Source of the DNA: Bacteroidota bacterium
GTDB lineage: Bacteria > Bacteroidota > Bacteroidia > Chitinophagales > UBA2359
Direction of reading: 5' to 3'
NCBI GenBank assembly: GCA_020631675.1
Contig: JAHDGT010000352.1
Location: 1-5,029 of the forward strand
Length of the DNA: 5,029 nt
Part shown: positions 1 to 5,017 of the stretch, piece by piece
Layout of the letters: each line of letters opens with the position of its first letter
How positions within the stretch are numbered: the first letter of the stretch is position 1
Notes under the pieces: generated by a model
What the model saw: the letters and a program-made list of their open reading frames with translations, nothing else
Databases searched by the model: none
What the model was told of the DNA's origin: nothing
Position numbers and translations under genes: made by a program

Positions 1-25
1 AACCCACAGGCGGTGGGCTTATTTT
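1..25 (+). terminator. Probable terminator remnant of an upstream gene
   Basis: CCCAC (3-7) pairs with GTGGG (13-17) around a 5-nt loop, followed by CTTATTTTAG. The stem is short, the T-run is interrupted and the left edge is cut by the window, so the base of the stem cannot be seen. It is most easily read as the 3' end of a gene outside the window. Its direction is uncertain because such stems can act on both strands. Confidence 0.35.
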
Positions 26-50
26 AGTGGATAGCCCGGTTGACGCAGTT

Positions 51-144
51 AAAAGCTGGCGTTTTCAGACGTAAGACAAAATATACAGCACCTAATGATC
101 GTGCTGTATGCCAAGTCTTTTGCCGTTTGTTAGCGCCAGCTTTT
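51..144. repeat. 94-bp compound palindrome (MITE/REP-like or structured RNA)
   Basis: The outer arms AAAAGCTGGCG (51-61) and CGCCAGCTTTT (134-144) are a perfect 11-bp inverted repeat. Inside them, CAGACG (66-71) pairs with CGTTTG (124-129) with one G-T wobble, AAGAC (73-77) pairs with GTCTT (115-119), and ATACAGCAC (83-91) pairs perfectly with GTGCTGTAT (101-109) around a 9-nt loop. The arms stay in register with only small internal loops, so the whole element can form one long rod. No obvious target-site duplication flanks it. It ends in TTTTT, but the 72-nt interior is far longer than a normal terminator loop. It could be a small non-autonomous mobile element, a dispersed palindromic repeat or a structured RNA. 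The sequence alone does not decide between these. Confidence 0.6.
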
Positions 145-171
145 TATTGCGGCAATGCGCCATAAGAATAG

Positions 172-191
172 TTTTGAGTTTTGAATTTTGA
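172..191 (+). repeat. Three TTTTGA units at 7-bp period
   Basis: TTTTGA occurs at 172-177, 179-184 and 186-191, separated by single purines (G, then A). It is a short, low-complexity tandem repeat with no evident function. Confidence 0.6.
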
Positions 192-244
192 GTGGGGATA
201 ATGGGTAATTGTGAGATCATTTCATTGTAGGTGATTGGTGGGAA

Positions 245-263
245 GGCGCAGGCGAGCAGCGCC
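245..263. repeat. GC-rich palindrome upstream of fabI
   Basis: GGCGC (245-249) and GCGCC (259-263) form a perfect 5-bp stem with a 9-nt loop (AGGCGAGCA). Weaker outer pairing is possible between GTAG (227-230) and CTAC (265-268). The patch is much richer in G and C than the AT-rich DNA around it, which suggests a REP-like remnant rather than ordinary leader sequence. Confidence 0.35.
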
Positions 264-295
264 GCTACGAAGTGGTGATATACATTTAATACAGC

Positions 296-330
296 TTTGT
301 TCTTATTGCTTGTAGATGTCTGTATCTTCG
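296..330 (+). promoter_or_regulatory. Candidate fabI promoter (weak)
   Basis: TTTG (296-299) and TATCTTCG (323-330) are separated by 23 nt and resemble the Bacteroidota TTTG / TAnnTTTG pair with one mismatch in the -7 box. Transcription would start near 336 and leave a leader of about 33 nt before the fabI ATG. Two other near matches to the -7 box lie just upstream (TACATTTA 281-288 and CAGCTTTG 292-299) but lack a clear -33 partner, so the assignment is tentative. Confidence 0.35.
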
Positions 331-368
331 CCCTACCTATCTATTATCAATCACTCAATACCAAACCT

Positions 369-1169
369 ATGTCAAAGCGACTATTAGAAGGAAAGAAAGG
401 CATTATTTTCGGTGCTTTGGATGAGCGTTCTATTGCTTGGAAAGTGGCGGTGCGCGCCATGGAAGAAGGGGCGACTTTCACCCTGACCAATGCGCCGGTG
501 GCTTTTCGTTTCGGTAACATCAAGCAGTTGGCGGAGCAGTGTAATACCATTGCCATACCCGCTGATGCTACTAAGATGGATGATCTGCAAGCCTTGTTCG
601 AGCAATCTATGGCGCATTTAGGCGGTAAGCTGGATTTTGTGCTGCACTCCATTGGCATGTCGCCCAATGTGCGGAAGAAGAAGGCGTATACCGAAGTGAA
701 GTACGAATGGTTGGATAAGACCATTGACGTTTCGGCGGTGTCTTTTCATAAGGTGATGCGCACGGCTTATGACATGGACGCGATCAATGACCGGGGCAGT
801 GTATTGGCCTTGAGCTATATTGCCGCCCAACGCGTATTTCCGGGCTATGGAGATATGGCGGATGCCAAAGCCATGTTAGAAAGCATCGCGCGTAATTTTG
901 GTTACTTCTACGGCAAGCGCAATCAAGTGCGGGTGAATACCATCTCCCAATCGCCTACCGCCACTACCGCGGGTTCAGGCATTGATGGTTTTCAAGACTT
1001 TTTTGATTATGCGGAGAAGATGTCGCCCCTAGGCAATGCCTCGGCGGATGATTGCGCGAATTATTGCTTGTTCTTATTCAGCGATTGGTCCAGAGCGATC
1101 ACCATGCAGAACTTATACCACGATGGAGGTTTCAGCTGCATGGGCATGAGTCCGGATCTAATGGCTTGA
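369..1169 (+). CDS. fabI: Enoyl-[acyl-carrier-protein] reductase (NADH), FabI
   Basis: This cytoplasmic enzyme reduces the trans-2 double bond of enoyl-ACP, the last step of each elongation cycle in type II fatty acid synthesis. The ATG at 369 gives 266 residues, the usual FabI size, beginning MSKRLLEGKKGIIFGAL. An in-frame TTG at 297 would add an unrelated hydrophobic stretch and was rejected. The divergent SDR-type cofactor site is visible as G15-ALDER-SIA (15-23), and HSIG is at 93-96. The catalytic pair is Y160-x6-K167, with a second conserved Tyr at Y150, matching E. coli Y156, K163 and Y146. The substrate-loop segment is RVNTISQSPTATTAGSGI (188-205), where E. coli has the AGPIRT type. 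This variant and the C-terminal MQNLYHDGGFS (246-256) are of the Bacteroidota kind. There is no Shine-Dalgarno sequence. The gene is followed by its own strong terminator, so it is probably monocistronic. Phe codons are evenly split between TTT and TTC, unlike the nqr genes. Confidence 0.96.
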   Translation: MSKRLLEGKKGIIFGALDERSIAWKVAVRAMEEGATFTLTNAPVAFRFGNIKQLAEQCNTIAIPADATKMDDLQALFEQSMAHLGGKLDFVLHSIGMSPNVRKKKAYTEVKYEWLDKTIDVSAVSFHKVMRTAYDMDAINDRGSVLALSYIAAQRVFPGYGDMADAKAMLESIARNFGYFYGKRNQVRVNTISQSPTATTAGSGIDGFQDFFDYAEKMSPLGNASADDCANYCLFLFSDWSRAITMQNLYHDGGFSCMGMSPDLMA

Positions 1170-1211
1170 TAAGAGGCTTAAAAAGAAAAGGATTTAACAA
1201 CATAAAAATCG

Positions 1212-1230
1212 TTTTACCTTTTAGGTGAAA
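1212..1230 (+). other. Small hairpin between fabI and its terminator
   Basis: TTTTACCT (1212-1219) pairs with AGGTGAAA (1223-1230) around a TTT loop, 8 pairs with one T-G wobble. It sits 43 nt after the fabI stop and just before the main terminator. It may be part of the 3' UTR fold. No separate role is evident. Confidence 0.4.
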
Positions 1231-1232
1231 TC

Positions 1233-1268
1233 AAAGGACGCATTTACTAGTAAAATGCGTCCTTTTTT
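1233..1268 (+). terminator. Intrinsic terminator after fabI
   Basis: AAAGGACGCATTT (1233-1245) and AAATGCGTCCTTT (1253-1265) form a perfect 13-bp stem around the 7-nt loop ACTAGTA, and the T-run continues to 1268. It lies about 63 nt after the fabI stop and separates fabI from the nqr operon. The stem is flanked by A on the left and T on the right, so it could also work in the reverse direction. Confidence 0.93.
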
Positions 1269-1298
1269 CGTCAACAAAATAACACCATTAATGTTTTT

Positions 1299-1344
1299 TA
1301 ACAGAAGCTGGTTTTCTACTTGAAAAAAATAACGGCTTCTGTTA
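1299..1344. promoter_or_regulatory. 10-bp inverted repeat around the nqr promoter (candidate operator)
   Basis: TAACAGAAGC (1299-1308) and GCTTCTGTTA (1335-1344) are a perfect 10-bp inverted repeat separated by 26 bp. The right arm overlaps the first two bases of the -7 box and the -33 element lies between the arms. The centres of the two arms are 36 bp apart, a little over three helical turns. This layout would suit a regulator bound to both half-sites, but no regulator gene is in the window. Confidence 0.4.
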
Positions 1345-1350
1345 CCTTTG
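1320..1350 (+). promoter_or_regulatory. Bacteroidota-type promoter for the nqr operon
   Basis: The -33 element TTG (1320-1322, within CTTG) and the exact -7 box TACCTTTG (1343-1350) are 20 nt apart, matching the TTG / TAnnTTTG pattern of the Bacteroidota primary sigma factor. Transcription is predicted to start around 1354-1358, giving a leader of about 80-85 nt before nqrA. It lies directly after the fabI terminator, as expected for the start of a new unit. I see no comparable promoter in the gaps before nqrB or nqrC, so it probably drives all three genes. Confidence 0.75.
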
Positions 1351-1363
1351 CACTCCTAAATTG

Positions 1364-1423
1364 AAACTGAATATTGTGTAAAGGTATTCTTTATCTACAA
1401 TTATATTCAGTTTGCTCCGCAAA
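1364..1423 (+). promoter_or_regulatory. Structured 5' leader of nqrA
   Basis: AAACTGAATAT (1364-1374) and ATATTCAGTTT (1403-1413) are a perfect 11-bp inverted repeat. The stem can continue inward with TGT/ACA (1375-1377 with 1397-1399) and an apical TAAAG/CTTTA stem (1379-1383 with 1389-1393) closing a 5-nt loop. A second small hairpin, TTTGC-TCC-GCAAA (1411-1423), shares bases 1411-1413 with the first, so the two cannot both form completely. Together they fill most of the predicted leader and end 15 nt before the ATG. The fold does not match any riboswitch class I can recognise from sequence. A role in translation control or mRNA stability is inference. Confidence 0.55.
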
Positions 1424-1438
1424 GCCATACGCTCTGAC

Positions 1439-2791
1439 ATGGGTAAAAATATCAAGCTGAGAAAAGGATACGACATTAATATCCTTGGTACTCCACAAAC
1501 TACGGTAGACGAGAATTTCAGCGCTCGTACATTCGCGATCAAACCGACTGACTTTCACGGATTATCCCCCATCCCTAAGATTCTATTAGAGGTGGGTCAG
1601 GAGATCAAAGCGGGTCAACCGCTCTTCTACGATAAAAAGAATCCTGACGTATTATTCTGCTCACCTGTAAGTGGCGAGCTCGCTGAAGTGAAGCGAGGCG
1701 CGAAACGCTCTATTGCCGAATTGGTGATTTTAGCGGATAAGCAGATGACTTTCGAGCAGCATACGCCAATGAACATCGCCTCTGCCAGCAGAGCGCAGAT
1801 CGTTGAGCGTTTGTTGAAGGGAGGGGCTTGGCCGATGTTGAAGCAACGTCCGTTCAATGTGATCGCGGATCACAAGGCAACGCCTCGTGCGATCTTTATC
1901 TCTGGTTTCAGTACTTCTCCGCTAGGAGCAGACATGAAATTCGCGATGGAGGGTACGGCTGCTGATTTCCAAGCGGGTATCGATGTATTGAATAAGTTAG
2001 CACCAAAGGTACATTTGACCACCAATAGTGCTACTTCGGCTACAGATGCTTACGCCAATGCGAGCAATGTAGAGAAGCACAGCGTTAATGGGCAACACCC
2101 AGCAGGCTGTGTGGGCATTCAGATTCACCACATCGCACCTATTAACAAGGGCGAGACGATCTGGACGGTCAACCCTCAAGATGTAGCCGCGATCGGTCGC
2201 TTAGTAAAAGACGGTCGATTTGATACGGCACGCATGATGTGTGTGGGCGGGCCAGAAGTGAAGAACCCTCGTTACGTACGCACTTACTTAGGGGCGGGCG
2301 TTTCCGGTTTCACGAAAGACAATTTGAGCAATGATCACGTACGCTACATCAGCGGTGATGTGTTGACAGGTAAAAACGTGGGTGCTGAAGGGCATATGGG
2401 CTTCTTTGATAACTGCTTGAGCGTGATCGAAGAAGGTGATAAGTTCGAGTTATTCGGCTGGTTATTGCCAAGCTACCCTCGTCCGAGTATCTCGGGTACT
2501 TTCTTATCTACTTTCTTAGGCAGCAAAGGTTTCAAAGTAAATACCAACACCCACGGTGAGCATCGTGCGATGGTAGTAACAGGTGCCTTCGAGAAAGTAA
2601 CCCCAATGGATGTCTACCCGATGCAACTGTTGAAGTCGATCATGTATCGCGACTTTGATCAGATGGAAGGTTTGGGCATTTACGAGGTGGTAGAAGAAGA
2701 TTTAGCCTTGTGTGAGTTCGTTTGTCCTTCAAAAACAGAAGTTCAAGGCATCTTGCGCGATGGTTTAGATTATATGCGTTCGCAAGCTTAA
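1439..2791 (+). CDS. nqrA: Na+-translocating NADH:quinone reductase subunit A
   Basis: NqrA is the cytoplasmic-side, non-membrane subunit of the Na+-NQR complex, which couples NADH oxidation and quinone reduction to Na+ export. The ATG at 1439 gives 450 residues, close to the family's usual 445-450, starting MGKNIKLRKGYDINILG, the typical NqrA opening. An in-frame TTG at 1412 would add nine residues and lies within the leader hairpins, so it was rejected. Family segments seen: CSPVSGEL near 74-81 (biotinyl-lipoyl-like fold), GQHPAGCVGIQIHHIAPINKG (218-238) matching the HPAG-VG-HIH-P region, WTVNPQDVAAIG (242-253), YPMQLLKSI (393-401) and EEDLALCEFVCPSKTE (419-434), the RnfC-like C-terminal segment. 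No predicted membrane segment and no Shine-Dalgarno sequence are present. It is the first gene of the operon, with nqrB 96 bp downstream. Confidence 0.96.
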   Translation: MGKNIKLRKGYDINILGTPQTTVDENFSARTFAIKPTDFHGLSPIPKILLEVGQEIKAGQPLFYDKKNPDVLFCSPVSGELAEVKRGAKRSIAELVILADKQMTFEQHTPMNIASASRAQIVERLLKGGAWPMLKQRPFNVIADHKATPRAIFISGFSTSPLGADMKFAMEGTAADFQAGIDVLNKLAPKVHLTTNSATSATDAYANASNVEKHSVNGQHPAGCVGIQIHHIAPINKGETIWTVNPQDVAAIGRLVKDGRFDTARMMCVGGPEVKNPRYVRTYLGAGVSGFTKDNLSNDHVRYISGDVLTGKNVGAEGHMGFFDNCLSVIEEGDKFELFGWLLPSYPRPSISGTFLSTFLGSKGFKVNTNTHGEHRAMVVTGAFEKVTPMDVYPMQLLKSIMYRDFDQMEGLGIYEVVEEDLALCEFVCPSKTEVQGILRDGLDYMRSQA

Positions 2792-2844
2792 TCAATCAGT
2801 AAAGCTTGTTGAACGAACTAAATTGCTTAGAATATAATAAGGAT

Positions 2845-2869
2845 GTAGTGCTGCTTAGACGCAGCCTAC
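2845..2869 (+). other. Hairpin in the nqrA-nqrB gap
   Basis: GTAG (2845-2848) and GCTGC (2850-2854) pair with GCAGC (2861-2865) and CTAC (2866-2869): nine base pairs with one bulged T at 2849 and the 6-nt loop TTAGAC. It ends 18 nt before the nqrB ATG and has no T-run, so it is not an intrinsic terminator. It may affect mRNA processing or nqrB translation, which is inference. Confidence 0.5.
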
Positions 2870-2887
2870 TGAATCATAAGATATAAC

Positions 2888-4090
2888 ATGGGTTATTTCG
2901 ACAATCTGTCTCGATCTTTAGACGAAAGAGGCAAAAGCATCAAAAATAAGTACGCCCATACCGTTTTCGACGGTTTCTTCACTTTCTTGTTCGCTCCTAA
3001 GGAGATCACGGGAAACACGGGAACCCACATTAAAGACGGGATGGACTTAAAGCGTACCATGGTACACGTGGTACTCGCTATGCAGTTGTGTTTGTTGTTC
3101 GGTTGTTTCAATATCGGGCACCAGCACTTCTTGGCTATTGGTCAGGAAGCGGGCATGTTCACGAAGTTCTTCTTCGGCTTGTTCCAATTGTTGCCTATGA
3201 TCGCGGTCGCGCACATTGTAGGTTTGGGTATCGAGTTCATCTTCGCTGCCAAGAAAGGACATGCCATTGAGGAAGGTTTCCTCGTAACGGGCATGTTGAT
3301 TCCACTGATCATGCCACCTGATCTGCCTTTGTGGATGTGTGCTTTAGCTACCGCTTTCTCGGTGATCATCGCTAAAGAAGCATTCGGAGGTACAGGTATG
3401 AACATCTTGAACATCGCCTTGACGGCGAGGGTATTCGTTTTCTTCGCCTATCCGAACTGGATCTCGGGTGAAGAATGCTGGGTAACACAAGATCAGAACT
3501 TCATCCACGCCATTTTAGGCATGGGTGGTACCGTACCTGATGCATGGACCGGAGCCACCCCGCTGGGCTTAGCCGCCAGTGGCGGTTGGGAAGCGGTTGT
3601 CGGTAAATATTCCTTTAGTGATATGTTCTGGGGCTTGATCCCGGGTTCAGTAGGAGAGACCTCTAAGCCAGCGGTTATCTTAGGTGCTTTGTTCTTGATC
3701 TTCACTCGTGTAGCGAGCTGGAGAATCATGTTGAGCATGGTAGCTGGTGCTGCGGTAACGGGCTTGATCTTTAATGCTTTTGGTGCGGCGGGCAGCTTCT
3801 TAGCAGTGCCTTGGTACCAGCATTTCATGATGGGTAGCTTCTTCTTTGCGATGGCCTTCATGGCAACAGATCCAGTAACGGCATCTCAAACGCAGACCGG
3901 TAAATACCTTTACGGCTTCTTTATCGGTGTTGTGGGTATGATCGTTCGCGTATTGAACCCAGCTTACCCAGAAGGATGGATGATGGCGATTCTATTCATG
4001 AACGTCTTCGCTCCATTGATCGACCATTACGTAATTCAGGCGAACATCAACCGTCGTGCGGCTCGTGCGGCGAAATTGGCGAGTGCGTAA
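2888..4090 (+). CDS. nqrB: Na+-translocating NADH:quinone reductase subunit B
   Basis: NqrB is the large membrane subunit of Na+-NQR. In Vibrio it carries covalent FMN and riboflavin and forms the main quinone and Na+ path. The 400-residue product is slightly shorter than the roughly 415 of Vibrio. It starts MGYFDNLSRSLDERGK and has about ten hydrophobic segments from residue 56 onward. The covalent FMN site is visible as W-T-G-A-T-P-L (220-226), with T224 as the expected attachment residue. Thr replaces the more usual Ser at the first motif position (T221). Other family segments are PLWMCA (147-152), AKEAFGGTGMNILNIALTARVF (162-183), FFAYPNWISG (185-194), IPGSVGETS (251-259), FMATDPVTAS (324-333) and VLNPAYPEGWMMAILF (355-370). 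Glu116 and Asp379 appear to align with acidic residues implicated in Na+ transport in Vibrio NqrB, by eye only. Phe codons are strongly TTC-biased (34 of 39), as expected for high expression. Confidence 0.97.
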   Translation: MGYFDNLSRSLDERGKSIKNKYAHTVFDGFFTFLFAPKEITGNTGTHIKDGMDLKRTMVHVVLAMQLCLLFGCFNIGHQHFLAIGQEAGMFTKFFFGLFQLLPMIAVAHIVGLGIEFIFAAKKGHAIEEGFLVTGMLIPLIMPPDLPLWMCALATAFSVIIAKEAFGGTGMNILNIALTARVFVFFAYPNWISGEECWVTQDQNFIHAILGMGGTVPDAWTGATPLGLAASGGWEAVVGKYSFSDMFWGLIPGSVGETSKPAVILGALFLIFTRVASWRIMLSMVAGAAVTGLIFNAFGAAGSFLAVPWYQHFMMGSFFFAMAFMATDPVTASQTQTGKYLYGFFIGVVGMIVRVLNPAYPEGWMMAILFMNVFAPLIDHYVIQANINRRAARAAKLASA

Positions 4091-4097
4091 CTTATTT

Positions 4098-4221
4098 GTT
4101 TATCAAGTAAAGCCAGTAGCACAGATTTTGAAGTTCTAATAACTTGTAGGGGCGAACCCATGTGTCCGCCCGCCTTTGGAACAAAAAATGGAAAGTCTGC
4201 GGCATAGGATACTTGATAAAC
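4098..4221. repeat. 124-bp segment bounded by a 12-bp inverted repeat, between nqrB and nqrC
   Basis: GTTTATCAAGTA (4098-4109) and TACTTGATAAAC (4210-4221) are a perfect 12-bp inverted repeat enclosing 100 bp. The enclosed DNA has no gene and contains a GC-rich REP-like palindrome (4149-4171). The element lies wholly in the 172-bp gap between nqrB and nqrC, beginning 8 bp after the nqrB stop. Its layout resembles a small non-autonomous mobile element, but I see no clear target-site duplication next to the arms. It could also simply be the base of a long RNA stem in the operon mRNA. Confidence 0.5.
4149..4171. repeat. REP-like GC-rich palindrome
   Basis: GGGCGAAC (4150-4157) faces GTCCGCCC (4164-4171) across the 6-nt loop CCATGT, with one A-C mismatch (4155/4166). 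The wording GTAGGGGCGAACCC...GTCCGCCCG resembles a family of dispersed GTAGGGGCGA-type palindromes that I recall from intergenic DNA of several bacterial phyla. It is much more GC-rich than the rest of this gap. Copy number elsewhere in the genome cannot be judged from this window, which holds only one copy. Confidence 0.5.
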
Positions 4222-4223
4222 CC

Positions 4224-4241
4224 TTAAAACAACAGTTTTAA
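4224..4241 (+). other. AT-rich hairpin before nqrC
   Basis: TTAAAAC (4224-4230) pairs perfectly with GTTTTAA (4235-4241) around the loop AACA, ending 21 nt before the nqrC ATG. The stem is AT-rich and therefore weak. It sits at about the same distance from its gene as the hairpin before nqrB. Confidence 0.4.
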
Positions 4242-4262
4242 AAACCAGTAATCGCGAATATC

Positions 4263-4973
4263 ATGGCGAATACAAATACCAATAGCTATACGCTTATTTA
4301 TGCGGTGATCATGACTTTGGTCGTAGCTATTCTATTAGCAGGTGTAGCCACCTCATTACGTCCGATCCAAGCTGTATCAGAGGCATTGGACAAGAAGAAT
4401 TCCATTCTTCAAGCAGTACTTCCTGATGTGACTAAAGATCAGGCGGAACAATTGTACAAAGAGCGCATCACGGAGATCGTGGTGGCGGAGAATGGTTCTG
4501 AGGTAAGTGGCAAGTCCGCTTTCGACATCGAATTGAAAAAAGAATACCGCAAAGCAGGAGCTGATCGCAGCATGCCGGTTTATATGTATAAGGACGGTCA
4601 GGAAATGACCTACATCATGCCTTTGCACGGAGCCGGACTATGGGATGAGATCTGGGGCTATGTGGCGATCGATAAAGATTTCAAAACCATTAAAGGGGTA
4701 TCCTTCGATCATAAGGGGGAAACACCGGGTCTAGGTGCTGAGATCAAAGACGCATCTTGGTTCAAGTCGCAGTTCATCGGTAAGAAATTGACCGATGCCA
4801 GTGGTAAGTACCAGCTAAAAGTACTAAAGGGTAAAGGCAATAAGCTGACCGAAGGTACAGTAGATGGTATCTCGGGTGCCACCATCACAGGTGATGGCGT
4901 TGGAGATATGATCGAAAAGGGCTACGGTTCTTATAGCGCCTATTTCAAGTCGAAGGGACGTTCTAACCCTTAA
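4263..4973 (+). CDS. nqrC: Na+-translocating NADH:quinone reductase subunit C
   Basis: NqrC is a single-anchor subunit whose soluble domain holds a covalently bound FMN that passes electrons toward NqrB. The product is 236 residues from the ATG at 4263, somewhat short of the roughly 255 of Vibrio. One N-terminal membrane segment spans about residues 9-31 (SYTLIYAVIMTLVVAILLAG). The FMN-binding domain follows, with PLHGAGLWDEIWGYVAID (120-137), DHKGETPGLGAEI (149-161) and the covalent FMN motif DGISGATITGDGV (201-213). The expected flavin-bearing residue is T207 of S204-G-A-T207. The C-terminus is short and polar. No Shine-Dalgarno sequence precedes the gene. It lies 172 bp after nqrB, a wide gap for an nqr operon, and nqrD would be expected beyond the right edge. 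Confidence 0.96.
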   Translation: MANTNTNSYTLIYAVIMTLVVAILLAGVATSLRPIQAVSEALDKKNSILQAVLPDVTKDQAEQLYKERITEIVVAENGSEVSGKSAFDIELKKEYRKAGADRSMPVYMYKDGQEMTYIMPLHGAGLWDEIWGYVAIDKDFKTIKGVSFDHKGETPGLGAEIKDASWFKSQFIGKKLTDASGKYQLKVLKGKGNKLTEGTVDGISGATITGDGVGDMIEKGYGSYSAYFKSKGRSNP

Positions 4974-4990
4974 TCATTTACAGAAAGATC

Positions 4991-5017
4991 AGCTTGTTTA
5001 AAATCAATTAAACAGCT
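4991..5017 (+). other. Hairpin downstream of nqrC
   Basis: AGC (4991-4993) and TGTTTAA (4995-5001) pair with TTAAACA (5008-5014) and GCT (5015-5017), giving ten base pairs with a bulged T at 4994 and a 6-nt loop. TCTATAAAATAG follows rather than a T-run, so it is not a convincing terminator. The operon probably continues to nqrD outside the window. Confidence 0.45.

Larger units (their letters stand above)
1..368. other. Non-coding region upstream of fabI
   Basis: I find no convincing protein-coding or tRNA gene in these 368 bases. In order they hold a probable terminator remnant at the left edge, a long compound palindrome (51-144), three TTTTGA units spaced 7 bp apart (172-191), a GC-rich palindrome (245-263) and weak promoter-like motifs shortly before fabI. 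A TTG at 297 is in frame with fabI, but it would add 24 residues (FLLLVDVCIFALP...) that are not part of the FabI family, so this stretch is treated as leader. Confidence 0.7.

Noticed and set aside
15..37. GGGCT / AGCCC pairing near the left edge
   Set aside because: It is only 5 bp and competes with the better terminator stem at 3-17.
51..144. Integron attC recombination site
   Set aside because: The length and palindromic form fit, but the left arm lacks an AAC core matching a GTTRRRY right core (GTTAGCG at 129-135 is only partial), and neither an integrase nor a cassette is visible.
297..368. In-frame TTG extension of fabI by 24 residues
   Set aside because: The extra residues are hydrophobic and unlike any FabI N-terminus, they overlap the candidate promoter, and the ATG at 369 gives the normal start and length.
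1412..1438. In-frame TTG extension of nqrA by nine residues
   Set aside because: It lies inside leader hairpins, and the ATG at 1439 gives the canonical MGKNIKLRKG start.
2783..2808. CAAGCTT / AAGCTTG inverted repeat over the nqrA stop codon
   Set aside because: The stem is only 7 bp with a 12-nt loop, built from two copies of the self-complementary AAGCTT, and has no T-run, so it is compatible with chance.
347..3861. Several antisense open frames opposite fabI, nqrA, nqrB and nqrC
   Set aside because: Their translations have no recognisable domains and are low in conserved features. They lie wholly opposite well-supported genes and have no promoter, so they are reading-frame shadows.
4091..4262. 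Internal promoter for nqrC in the nqrB-nqrC gap
   Set aside because: No TAnnTTTG match better than two mismatches was found with a properly spaced TTG, so read-through from the nqrA promoter is the simpler explanation.
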